Assembly (NCBI RefSeq): GCF_014635865.1
Contig: NZ_BMDQ01000001.1
Coordinates: 930,001-994,000 of the forward strand
Length of the DNA: 64,000 bases
Direction of reading: 5' to 3'
Source: Winogradskyella haliclonae
Lineage (GTDB): Bacteria; Bacteroidota; Bacteroidia; Flavobacteriales; Flavobacteriaceae
Of the stretch, positions 54,082 to 61,989 are shown one piece after another. The position numbers and the translations under genes are program-made. The notes under the pieces are model-generated. The model was not told the origin of the DNA, did no database searches, and saw only the letters and a list, made by a program, of their open reading frames with translations. Positions within the stretch are counted from its first letter, which is position 1. Every line of letters starts with the position of its first letter.

Positions 54082-56199
54082 ATGAAACATATCTTTTCCT
54101 TAATCTTTCTTCTATTAAGTTTTATTGGTTTTTCTCAAACCGAAATTAATTATCAAAAGCCTCCAGTTTTTAAAGAATGTGCTGACCGACCTTTTGATGG
54201 TTTAAAAGAATGCTTTAGATATCAATTGCACAGCTTTATTTTTGAGAATTTCAAAATTCCGGATAATGTAACAAGTGAAAATTATAAAGGAGAGGTTAAA
54301 CTGCTTTTTGAAGTAGACAAAGACGGAGAATTTAAAATCATATTTGTTGATGCTGCTTATGAGGAATTAAAGTCTGAAACCCAACGTGTATTTGATGCAT
54401 TGCCAAAAATTACACCGGCTATGTATGACGGTAAACCAACTTATGTTCAGTATTCTACAAAGATTAATGTTCCGCTGTTAAGTCCTAAAGAGATGGACTT
54501 AAAAGATAAAGAATCAGAAAAGAGAACAAAAGCCAAGGATGAAGATTTAAATGCTGTAGTTTCTAATGAGATTGACAGCATTAATAACTCATTAAAGCCT
54601 TATGATAAGTTAGAATATAGTAGCCAATTAAACATCCCTTTTACACATACATACTATGCACGTTTTGATGCCAATATGAATGCTATAGGAACCAATGCGC
54701 ATACAGCCGCAAAGCCATTTCTATACAATGATGTCGCGCCATATTATGACTTCAAAGCCGAAAAAGAAGGTTTAGCTAAAAATGCAGAAACTTGGATTGG
54801 ACGTAAGCTTTGGGATGAGCATTTGGTACAAGTACAAAGCAAAAATTATTGGTTTACTATAGATCCTATTTTGGACTTGCAAGTCGGTAAAGATTCGGAA
54901 GCAGAGTTTAGTTCTACATTTAATAATACTCGAGGTGTTTTTATCCAAGCTGGAATTGGCAAGAAATTCAATTTTACAACGTCTTTTTATGAAAGTCAAG
55001 GGCGTTTTGCACAATATTTTAATGCGTACGCAGAAAGCTTAAAAGCCTTTGGCCCAGATCCAGCAATAATTCCAGGTAGAGGTATTGGAAAACGCTTTAA
55101 AGATGATGCATACGACTATCCAGTTGCAGAAGCGTATTTGTCCTATACACCAGCTGAGTTTTTAAATGTACAGTTTGGACATGGTAAAAATTTTATTGGA
55201 GACGGTTATCGTTCCTTGTTTCAAAGTGATGTGGCAAGTCCGTCAACATTTTTAAAGACAAATCTAAAATTTTGGAAAATAAAATATACGAGTACTTGGA
55301 TGTGGAACAAAGATGTACGTGACCAAGTCGTGCTTCCAGATGGGTCTTTTTTAACGAAATATGTTGCTAATCACTATTTGAGTTGGAATGTCTCTAAGCG
55401 ATTAAATTTGGGCTTTTTTGAATCTGTAGTTTGGTCTAATCAAAACGACCGTGGCTTTGATGCCAGTTATCTCAATCCAATTATTTTCTTAAGAGCTGCA
55501 GAGTTTAATTCGGGTCAGGATGCAGGTAATGCTATTTTAGGCTTGTCTGCAAAATACAAATGGAATAATAAGGTGAATATTTATGGTCAATTTTTGATAG
55601 ATGAATTTTCAATTTCTGATGTTACTGGAGGTGATAAAAGCTGGAAAAATAAGTTTGGCTTTCAATTAGGTGTTAAATATTTTAATGCTTTCGGGGTTGA
55701 TGGTTTGTTGCTTCAGGCAGAATATAACCAAGTGCGTCCATATACCTATTCGCACAATACCGTAGTTTTAAATTATGCACATAATAATCAGCCACTTGCC
55801 CATTTATGGGGTGCAAACTTTAGAGAATTAGTATTGATTGGGCGCTATAATTACAAACGATGGTTTGCCGATGCTAAGCTTATTTTTGGAGAGCGAGGTT
55901 TTGATTTTAGAGACGGAACGGATAATTTCTACTATGGCGGTTCAATATTCGGTGATGAAAATGACAGACCTTCTGATACAGGTATAGAAATTGGCCAAGG
56001 GAATAATACCTCAGTCTTTCATGGCGAACTCATGGCGGGTTATGTGATTAATCCGGTAAGTAACCTAAAAGTATTTGCCAATATCAACTACCGAAATTTT
56101 GACCCAACAGTTGAAACTACTATTACCAACCGCACCAATACCACCTGGATAAGTTTTGGCGTCCGTACCGATTTATTCAATTGGTATAATGATTTTTAA
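54082..56199 (+). CDS. remB: RemB-like gliding motility outer-membrane protein with N-terminal TonB-C-like domain
   Basis: Outer-membrane protein of 705 residues when started at ATG 54082, which opens the signal peptide MKHIFSLIFLLLSFIGFSQ. Residues about 22-135 resemble the TonB C-terminal domain of the two upstream genes: KPPVFKECADRPFDGLKEC (Cys33, Cys44), LLFEVDKDGEFKIIFV, LPKITPAMYDGKPTYVQYS. From about residue 180 comes a beta-barrel with FGHGKNFIGDGYRSLF, similar to Wzi/RemB-type barrels, ending in aromatic residues (WISFGVRTDLFNWYNDF). RemB was described in Flavobacterium johnsoniae as a gliding protein; I assign it from overall layout, and a capsule-assembly (Wzi) protein is the alternative. 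Confidence 0.6.
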   Translation: MKHIFSLIFLLLSFIGFSQTEINYQKPPVFKECADRPFDGLKECFRYQLHSFIFENFKIPDNVTSENYKGEVKLLFEVDKDGEFKIIFVDAAYEELKSETQRVFDALPKITPAMYDGKPTYVQYSTKINVPLLSPKEMDLKDKESEKRTKAKDEDLNAVVSNEIDSINNSLKPYDKLEYSSQLNIPFTHTYYARFDANMNAIGTNAHTAAKPFLYNDVAPYYDFKAEKEGLAKNAETWIGRKLWDEHLVQVQSKNYWFTIDPILDLQVGKDSEAEFSSTFNNTRGVFIQAGIGKKFNFTTSFYESQGRFAQYFNAYAESLKAFGPDPAIIPGRGIGKRFKDDAYDYPVAEAYLSYTPAEFLNVQFGHGKNFIGDGYRSLFQSDVASPSTFLKTNLKFWKIKYTSTWMWNKDVRDQVVLPDGSFLTKYVANHYLSWNVSKRLNLGFFESVVWSNQNDRGFDASYLNPIIFLRAAEFNSGQDAGNAILGLSAKYKWNNKVNIYGQFLIDEFSISDVTGGDKSWKNKFGFQLGVKYFNAFGVDGLLLQAEYNQVRPYTYSHNTVVLNYAHNNQPLAHLWGANFRELVLIGRYNYKRWFADAKLIFGERGFDFRDGTDNFYYGGSIFGDENDRPSDTGIEIGQGNNTSVFHGELMAGYVINPVSNLKVFANINYRNFDPTVETTITNRTNTTWISFGVRTDLFNWYNDF

Positions 56200-56202
56200 G
56201 AG

Positions 56203-56421
56203 ATGATTAAAAAAATCGTTGGATATACTCTAGTAATATTGGGATTGTTATGCTTTTTAATAGTAGGAGGAGGTTCTATGAGATTCAGGAATAGAACAAT
56301 TAATTTACACAATTCCCTAACCGAGAATATTGTGGCTATTGTTCTTATTTTATCAATTCCAGTAGTAGGTTATTTTTTAATGAAATTTGGTTTCAAAATT
56401 TTAGAAAAAAATAAAGAATAA
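56203..56421 (+). CDS. Small two-helix membrane protein of unknown function
   Basis: 72 residues starting 3 bases after the RemB-like stop, so it probably shares that transcript. Two hydrophobic segments (IVGYTLVILGLLCFLIVGGG and NIVAIVLILSIPVVGYFLM) flank a short basic loop with RFRNRT, and the tail is GFKILEKNKE. I recognise no family. The gene ends 12 bases before the convergent hydrolase gene. The hydrophobic pattern and tight spacing support expression, but a chance frame cannot be ruled out. Confidence 0.55.
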   Translation: MIKKIVGYTLVILGLLCFLIVGGGSMRFRNRTINLHNSLTENIVAIVLILSIPVVGYFLMKFGFKILEKNKE

Positions 56422-56433
56422 TAAGCTTTTATT

Positions 56434-57312
56434 CTATTCCCCTTTCAAACTTTTATAAAACGTTAAACGAATACGCTCACTATTAATAAAGCCACTACCG
56501 TATCCTAAATCGTCATATTGTTTTGTGATTGATGCATCTGCTTTAACCTCATCTTCGGTTTTACCATCAGCAATTGCTTTACTCACATTAGCTTCAATAG
56601 TTTCTAACATTTTTAAGAATGTTTGGTATTCCTCTTTATTAGAAACGCTACCATGACCAGGAATAATCTTAGTATTTTCGTCAATAACCATTAAGCCACG
56701 CTTAGCAGCTTCGATATAACCTTTGGCACTTCCGCCAGATTTTAAATCTATATAAGGGTATCGTCCTTTAAAGTAAGTGTCACCTGTATGTAACACATTA
56801 CTTTCTGTAAAATATAGCAAAGCGTCACCATCAGTGTGTGCATTAGCAACATGAAAAACCGAAACAGGTTCATTATTTATAGTGATATTTAATTTGTCAT
56901 TAAACGTAATAACAGGTAAGGCTTCTTTAGGGTTATAGCTACCATCACGTCTTGGATTGAGTAATCTTGCTTTTACATTATCATGAGCAATAATTGTCGC
57001 TCCAGCTTTTGCCATATTAGCATTACCACCACTATGATCACCGTGCCAATGCGTGTTAACTAAAAACTTTAATGGTTTATCGCTTAATGTTTTTATTTCA
57101 GCTAAAATCTTTTCAGACAAGGGTGCAAATTGATCATCAATAACAAAAACACCATCATCACCAACAGATACACCAATATTTCCACCAGCGCCGAAAAGCA
57201 CATAGACATTATCCGATAGTTTTTCAGATTTTATTTCAACCTTATCAAATCTGGACTGTGCAAAGCCAATTGTTATTGTAAATATTAAGCAGAGCGTGAG
57301 TATTTTTTTCAT
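56434..57312 (-). CDS. Secreted metallo-beta-lactamase-fold hydrolase
   Basis: MBL-fold hydrolase of 292 residues with a signal peptide (MKKILTLCLIFTITIGFAQ), so periplasmic or surface. The zinc site is clear: VNTHWHGDHSGGN (HxHxDH), a later His in VANAHTDGDALLYF, Asp in HTGDTYF, and the last His in IIPGHGSVSNKEEY. The pattern is closest to the quinoprotein-relay/SoxH-like or subclass B-like secreted hydrolases. The substrate is open and the sequence does not prove beta-lactamase activity. It is a single minus-strand gene, convergent with the tiny membrane protein and divergent from the heme O synthase gene. Confidence 0.9.
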   Translation of the reverse strand: MKKILTLCLIFTITIGFAQSRFDKVEIKSEKLSDNVYVLFGAGGNIGVSVGDDGVFVIDDQFAPLSEKILAEIKTLSDKPLKFLVNTHWHGDHSGGNANMAKAGATIIAHDNVKARLLNPRRDGSYNPKEALPVITFNDKLNITINNEPVSVFHVANAHTDGDALLYFTESNVLHTGDTYFKGRYPYIDLKSGGSAKGYIEAAKRGLMVIDENTKIIPGHGSVSNKEEYQTFLKMLETIEANVSKAIADGKTEDEVKADASITKQYDDLGYGSGFINSERIRLTFYKSLKGE

Positions 57313-57404
57313 TACAAAAAGGAGTTTTTAAAGCCTATGTGTCGTATAAAATTACACATTCTTACATAAAACGATTTCAAATAAAGAATAACTGTGGTTT
57401 TACG

Positions 57405-57435
57405 TTGTTCAAAACCAATTTTCAAGCTATCTTTG
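57405..57435 (+). promoter_or_regulatory. Promoter of the second cytochrome oxidase cluster
   Basis: TTG (57405-57407) and TATCTTTG (57428-57435) with a 20-base spacer. It lies 20 bases before the TTG chosen as cyoE start and argues against the longer open frame that begins at 57339. Confidence 0.65.
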
Positions 57436-57455
57436 CAGTCGCAAATAATCTAGCA

Positions 57456-58349
57456 TTGAGCACTATAAAATCTACAGTTTCTGTTGCGTCTATTTGGACG
57501 GATTTTAAGGAAATTACCAAAATGGGATTATCCATTAGCGTTGTGTTTTCTTCAATTGCAGGTTATTTTTTAGGCGCCGATACAGTTGAGATTACGACCT
57601 TATTATTATTATGCTTTGGCGGCTATTTTATGGTTGGTGCTTCTAATGCCTACAACCAAATCATTGAGAAAGATTTAGACGCCCTAATGGACCGCACCAA
57701 AAACAGACCAATCCCTGCGGGACGAATGTCTGTAAATGCGGCGTTTACAATTGCTGTGTTATTTACTTTGGCTGGTGTGGCGACACTTTATATTATTAAT
57801 CCCAAAACAGCCATGTATGGTGCCATTTCTATATTTATCTATACATGTATGTACACGCCGTTAAAAACCAAAACACCAATTGCGGTGTTTGTTGGAGCTA
57901 TTCCGGGAGCAATTCCGTTTATGCTAGGTTGGGTTGCCGCGCGTAATGATTTTGGTATTGAGCCAGGGACCTTATTTGCCATTCAGTTTTTTTGGCAATT
58001 CCCACATTTTTGGGCAATAGGTTGGTTTTTGCATGACGATTATAAAAAAGGAGGGTTTTTTATGCTGCCGACAGGTAAACCAGATAAAGGTACCGCTGTA
58101 CAAATAATTATGTATACAGTTTGGACGATTATAGCTTCAATAATTCCTGTCTTTGGTTTTACGGGAGATTTAAAATTATCTATTGTAGGCGCAATTGTCG
58201 TTTTTGGTTTAGGAATGATCATGGTGTATTATGCCTTGCAATTATTTAAACTAAGAACACCAAAAGCGGCAAAACAATTGATGCTGTCTAGTGTTACATA
58301 TATTACGTTATTACAAATTGTATATGTGGCTGATAAATTTTTAAGCTAA
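57456..58349 (+). CDS. ctaB: Protoheme IX farnesyltransferase (heme O synthase)
   Basis: Attaches a farnesyl group to heme b, giving heme O, the precursor of heme A for the oxidase. It has 297 residues from TTG 57456 and about eight or nine transmembrane helices. The prenyl-diphosphate binding motif is NQIIEKDLDALMDRTKNRPIP (Asp-rich), and the second loop has the YTPLKTKTP and HFWAIGWFLHDDYKKGGFF motifs. The frame is open to 57339, but those 39 residues precede and overlap the promoter and do not look like the family N-terminus. The subunit III gene starts 2 bases after its stop. It is also called cyoE or ctaB. Confidence 0.94.
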   Translation: MSTIKSTVSVASIWTDFKEITKMGLSISVVFSSIAGYFLGADTVEITTLLLLCFGGYFMVGASNAYNQIIEKDLDALMDRTKNRPIPAGRMSVNAAFTIAVLFTLAGVATLYIINPKTAMYGAISIFIYTCMYTPLKTKTPIAVFVGAIPGAIPFMLGWVAARNDFGIEPGTLFAIQFFWQFPHFWAIGWFLHDDYKKGGFFMLPTGKPDKGTAVQIIMYTVWTIIASIIPVFGFTGDLKLSIVGAIVVFGLGMIMVYYALQLFKLRTPKAAKQLMLSSVTYITLLQIVYVADKFLS

Positions 58350-58350
58350 T

Positions 58351-58941
58351 ATGGATTTAACACAAGGAACACAACAAGAAAAAGAGGCACGCTCCAAAAA
58401 AATGATGCTTTGGTTTGGTATTGGCTCACTAATAATGACGTTTGCCGGACTCACTAGTGCATTTATTGTGAGTAGAAAGCGCGAAGATTGGCTTAACGAT
58501 TTTGAATTGCCTCAAGCATTTATGATTTCTGTATTGGTTATTATAGTAAGTAGTTTTACTATGATTATGGCTAAACGTGCCATGAAACAAAACAATGTAA
58601 GTCAGACTACAATTTGGTTATTGATAACCTTTGTATTAGGTGTGTTTTTTATTTCCAATCAGTTTCAAGGTTTTTCAGAATTTGTAGCAGAAGGGTATTA
58701 CTTTACTGGAGCAACAAGTAACGTTACAATTTCATTTATTTATGTGATAGCTGTGGTGCATATTTTGCATGTTATTGCAGGGCTTATCAGTTTGATTGTG
58801 GTAATTATAAATAATCTAAATAAAAAATATACATCAAATAATATGCTTGGACTAGAGTTAGCAGCACACTTCTGGCATTTTATAGACATCTTATGGGTGT
58901 GTCTCTTTTTGTTTTTATATTTTTTTAGATACATAATTTGA
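58351..58941 (+). CDS. Cytochrome c oxidase subunit III (short)
   Basis: Subunit III family protein of 196 residues with five transmembrane helices. It starts with a charged tail (QGTQQEKEARSKKMMLWFGIG), and the second half has FIYVIAVVHILHVIAGLISL and the final HFWHFIDILWVCLFLFLYFF. These are hallmarks of the heme-copper oxidase subunit III fold. It is followed by a second, longer subunit III gene 36 bases downstream. Having two tandem subunit III genes is common in this phylum; the short one may act in assembly or as an alternative subunit. It is coupled to the heme O synthase gene by a 1-base gap. Confidence 0.92.
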   Translation: MDLTQGTQQEKEARSKKMMLWFGIGSLIMTFAGLTSAFIVSRKREDWLNDFELPQAFMISVLVIIVSSFTMIMAKRAMKQNNVSQTTIWLLITFVLGVFFISNQFQGFSEFVAEGYYFTGATSNVTISFIYVIAVVHILHVIAGLISLIVVIINNLNKKYTSNNMLGLELAAHFWHFIDILWVCLFLFLYFFRYII

Positions 58942-58977
58942 TTATTTTTGTCAAATCTTAAAAATTAAATAATTTAT

Positions 58978-59979
58978 ATGGATACTACAGTAGCAAATAC
59001 TGGTACAGAAGGCAAAACTTGGGGTGGCGGAAACAAACCGTTAGGCGCGAGTTATGGAAAATTAATGATGTGGTTTTTCATCGTTTCAGATGCCTTAACA
59101 TTCTCAGGATTTTTAGCAGCATACGGTTTTTCAAGATTTAAGTTTATTAAAGAGTGGCCAATTGCAGATGAGGTGTTTACTCACGTTCCGTTTTTACACG
59201 GACAAGAGTTACCAATGATATATGTAGCATTCATGACCTTTATCCTTATCATGTCTTCTGTGACAATGGTATTAGCGGTAGATGCAGGTCACCATATGAA
59301 TAAAGCAAAAGTGACGCTTTATATGTTCTTAACCATTATCGGAGGTGCAATATTTGTTGGCTCTCAAGCATGGGAATGGGCAACATTTATCCAAGGTGAT
59401 TATGGAGCAGTACAAACAAAAGGTGGTAACATACTTCAGTTTGGTGAAAAGGTGATGGTAGATGGAGAAGAAAAGTTTAAACGTATTTCTATAGATGAAT
59501 TTGCGGTTACTATTGCATCAGAAAGGGCTGAGCATGAGCGTAAAAATGGACTATGGTTTGTAACTGAAGAAACATTGCCTCCATACTCTGTTGAAGAAAT
59601 TTATAAAGGTTTAGAAGCAAATTCTAATATCTTAGTAAGAAACCAGATTATTAATGATGAAGGTGAAAAGACGGTTTTATCTAGAGAAGAATCTTTAAGG
59701 CAGATAAAAGAAAATGGGAAATTGGTTGTTAAAGGTGCAAATTTAGTTGTCAATGAGTATGGGACATCTTTATTTGCAGATTTCTTTTTCTTTATTACAG
59801 GTTTTCACGGTTTCCACGTATTTTCAGGAGTTGTAATTAATATCATTATTTTCTTTAATGTTATATTAGGAACATACGAGCGCAGAGGAAGTTATGAAAT
59901 GGTAGAAAAAGTTGGATTGTACTGGCACTTCGTAGATTTAGTTTGGGTATTTGTATTTACATTCTTCTACCTAGTTTAA
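58978..59979 (+). CDS. Cytochrome c oxidase subunit III (long, with soluble insertion)
   Basis: Subunit III of 333 residues. It starts with a polar tail and FFIVSDALTFSGFLAAYGFS, has helices at PMIYVAFMTFILIMSSVTMV and LYMFLTIIGGAIFVGSQAWE, and ends in FHGFHVFSGVVINIIIFF and LYWHFVDLVWVFVFTFFY. Between the third and fourth helices (about residues 142-258) lies a polar insertion of roughly 115 residues with no hydrophobic segment, absent from ordinary subunit III. The insertion has no motif I recognise. It stands between the short subunit III and the subunit IV gene, with gaps of 36 and 19 bases. Confidence 0.92.
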   Translation: MDTTVANTGTEGKTWGGGNKPLGASYGKLMMWFFIVSDALTFSGFLAAYGFSRFKFIKEWPIADEVFTHVPFLHGQELPMIYVAFMTFILIMSSVTMVLAVDAGHHMNKAKVTLYMFLTIIGGAIFVGSQAWEWATFIQGDYGAVQTKGGNILQFGEKVMVDGEEKFKRISIDEFAVTIASERAEHERKNGLWFVTEETLPPYSVEEIYKGLEANSNILVRNQIINDEGEKTVLSREESLRQIKENGKLVVKGANLVVNEYGTSLFADFFFFITGFHGFHVFSGVVINIIIFFNVILGTYERRGSYEMVEKVGLYWHFVDLVWVFVFTFFYLV

Positions 59980-59998
59980 TTTAAGACAAAAGCAAAAA

Positions 59999-60445
59999 AT
60001 GGCACACGCACATAAATTAGAAATATTTCAGGGTTTACTAAAGTTTAAATCTAACACTCAAAAAATTTGGGGTGTACTAATATTCTTAACTATTGTAACT
60101 GCAATAGAAGTTGTTTTAGGTATATTCAAGCCAGACGTTCTAATGCATACATGGATAGATCCAATGGAAGGCGGTTTTTTCGCAACATTATATAATATTA
60201 TATTATCACCTTTCATTTACATGAAGCCGCTTAACTTAATCTTCATTGTATTGACTATAGTAAAAGCCTATTATATTACTTGGGATTTCATGCACATGCG
60301 TGATGAAAAGTCAAGTCTTCGTCGTATGGTGGTTTGGACGGCAGTTTTCTTAATCTGTTATTTAATATTTATCCTTTTGCAAGAAGGTGGTTATGTGTTT
60401 GAAGTATACAATACCGAAGACGCATTAATAAAACGAGATTTTTAA
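59999..60445 (+). CDS. Cytochrome c oxidase subunit IV family protein
   Basis: Membrane protein of 148 residues with three hydrophobic segments: IWGVLIFLTIVTAIEVVLGI, MKPLNLIFIVLTIVKAYYIT and WTAVFLICYLIFILLQEGG. The WDFMHMRDEKSSLRRMV stretch between helices 2 and 3 is typical of the bacterial oxidase subunit IV (CtaF/CoxD-like) family. Such subunits stabilise the complex and carry no cofactor. It follows the long subunit III by 19 bases and is followed by a hairpin terminator, so it probably ends the first transcription unit of the cluster. Confidence 0.9.
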   Translation: MAHAHKLEIFQGLLKFKSNTQKIWGVLIFLTIVTAIEVVLGIFKPDVLMHTWIDPMEGGFFATLYNIILSPFIYMKPLNLIFIVLTIVKAYYITWDFMHMRDEKSSLRRMVVWTAVFLICYLIFILLQEGGYVFEVYNTEDALIKRDF

Positions 60446-60470
60446 TCGCTTATGGCGTTAATATGATACT

Positions 60471-60507
60471 AAAAGGTGGTTTATATAAGCCACCTTTTTT
60501 ATTTTTG
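60471..60507 (+). terminator. Terminator after subunit IV, overlapping the next promoter
   Basis: AAAAGGTGG (60471-60479) pairs with CCACCTTTT (60490-60498), extended by wobble and A-T pairs, then T residues. The T-run continues into TATTTTTG (60500-60507), a -7 box match located 4 bases before the next ATG. Confidence 0.8.
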
Positions 60508-60511
60508 TACT

Positions 60512-61219
60512 ATGCAAAAAAACAATCTTAAGCGTAACATTGTTCTAGGTATTTTATTCTTTTTACCAGTAGCTTTTTTGTTGATGCTCTATCCGGCAAA
60601 ACACAATTATATTCCTTTAGATATCGTCAATGAGAACACTGAAGAAATTAGCCAATTTTCTTCTGCCTCAGACAAAAAAATTGAACTAACGAACCATATT
60701 ACTGTTTTAGGTTTTTTAGGAAAAACACCTTTAGATAATTCTATAACTGCATCTAATTTAAAAGAGCTGGTTTATGACAAATTTAAAGGCTTCAAAAAGT
60801 TTCAAATAGTTATTGTAGTTCCTGAAGGCGTTGAGAAAGATATTGAAGAATTACATAAAGAGATTGCTAAATACGAAGATTTAAGGTTTTGGCATTATGT
60901 TTATGCTTCAGAACATGAGATTAAGAATTTATACAGTAGTTTAAAAATCGAAAGCCCACTTAAAAATGATTTATCAACTGATGATGTTTTTATCATTGAT
61001 AAGGATTTAAATCAACGTGGACGTATAGATGCCAGAGATAAAAAACAAATTGAAGCTAACAAAGCAATAACTACTTTGAGCGCATACAACTGCATAGAGG
61101 TATCAGTAATTAAAAATAAAATGAGTGAGGATATGCGTATCCTCTTTACAGAATATCGTCAGAAACGAAAAGGTAATTTCAATTCTACCACAAGAAGAGT
61201 AGATGATATAAAAAAATAA
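60512..61219 (+). CDS. Membrane-anchored SCO/thioredoxin-like protein without a cysteine pair
   Basis: 235 residues from ATG 60512; an earlier in-frame start lies inside the terminator hairpin. An N-terminal anchor (NIVLGILFFLPVAFLLMLYP) precedes a soluble domain. HITVLGFLGKTPLDN, then FKKFQIVIVVPEG, RFWHYVYASEHEIKNLYSSL and the DDVFIIDKDLNQRGRIDARD block follow the course of an SCO or thioredoxin fold; the last corresponds to FALIDKEGYIRSRL in the downstream SCO protein. The copper-binding CxxxC is absent; the only cysteine in the mature domain is in AYNCIEV. It precedes the SCO gene by 3 bases. A degenerate SCO paralogue for oxidase assembly is my inference. Confidence 0.7.
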   Translation: MQKNNLKRNIVLGILFFLPVAFLLMLYPAKHNYIPLDIVNENTEEISQFSSASDKKIELTNHITVLGFLGKTPLDNSITASNLKELVYDKFKGFKKFQIVIVVPEGVEKDIEELHKEIAKYEDLRFWHYVYASEHEIKNLYSSLKIESPLKNDLSTDDVFIIDKDLNQRGRIDARDKKQIEANKAITTLSAYNCIEVSVIKNKMSEDMRILFTEYRQKRKGNFNSTTRRVDDIKK

Positions 61220-61222
61220 GCC

Positions 61223-61987
61223 ATGGCAAAAAAGACAAATTATTCATATATCGGTATTGCGTTTATTATTTTGGTTTTCGGAATTATTTTCATTCCAAAA
61301 ATTATAGACAGGCTAACAAATACTGATGTGACTAGAAATGAAAGCCGAAGCAAATCTATCTCTACTCAGCAGATAGATACACCAAAGAAAAATCAATCTG
61401 ATTTGGTATACATTCCTGATGGAACTGGTGGAAACCGAAAAGTACCTGCATTCAGTTTTACAGACCAAAACGGAAAGACGATTACAAACAAGGATTATCT
61501 AGGTAAAGTATACTTAGTAGAATTTTTCTTTACGACTTGCCCTACAATTTGCCCAAGGATGAGTAATAATTTGGTACAAATTCAAAATCACTTTGAAGAC
61601 TACTCAAATAATTTTGGAGTTGCATCTTTTACAATTATGCCAGAAGTAGATACGCCAGAAGTATTAAAAGCTTATGCAGGAAAGTATGGTATTACTAATC
61701 CTAATTGGCACTTAATGACTGGTGATGAAGAAACAATATACAAATTAGCAAACGAAGGGTTTTATCTATATACAGCAAAAGGTGAAGATGCTGCTGGTTT
61801 TGAGCACTCAGGTAATTTTGCTCTAATAGATAAAGAAGGTTATATACGTTCTCGTCTAAAGTCACCCGACAATCCGCTAATATACTACAATGGTATTGTA
61901 TCCGAAGAAGAAGGCACGGACGATGAAGGTATCCCACAAGAGATAAGTATTTTAAAAGAAGACATAGCTAAACTTCTAAAAGAATAA
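61223..61987 (+). CDS. SCO family copper chaperone
   Basis: Delivers copper to the CuA site of subunit II, 254 residues. It has an N-terminal anchor (YIGIAFIILVFGIIFIPKI), then a thioredoxin-fold domain beginning VPAFSFTDQNGKTITNKDYLG. The copper motif is TTCPTICPRM with C106 and C110, and the distal ligand is His195 in FEHSGNFALIDKEG. All three metal ligands of SCO1 are present. It lies between the cysteine-poor SCO look-alike and the DUF420 gene, with gaps of 3 and 2 bases, within the oxidase assembly cluster. Confidence 0.94.
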   Translation: MAKKTNYSYIGIAFIILVFGIIFIPKIIDRLTNTDVTRNESRSKSISTQQIDTPKKNQSDLVYIPDGTGGNRKVPAFSFTDQNGKTITNKDYLGKVYLVEFFFTTCPTICPRMSNNLVQIQNHFEDYSNNFGVASFTIMPEVDTPEVLKAYAGKYGITNPNWHLMTGDEETIYKLANEGFYLYTAKGEDAAGFEHSGNFALIDKEGYIRSRLKSPDNPLIYYNGIVSEEEGTDDEGIPQEISILKEDIAKLLKE

Positions 61988-61989
61988 AG

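Noticed and set aside
56434-57312. Beta-lactamase resistance gene
   Set aside because: The HxHxDH motif only proves the MBL fold; many secreted MBL hydrolases are not lactamases and nothing nearby points to resistance.
57339-57455. Longer N-terminus for the heme O synthase
   Set aside because: It overlaps a two-box promoter and has no likeness to the family N-terminus.
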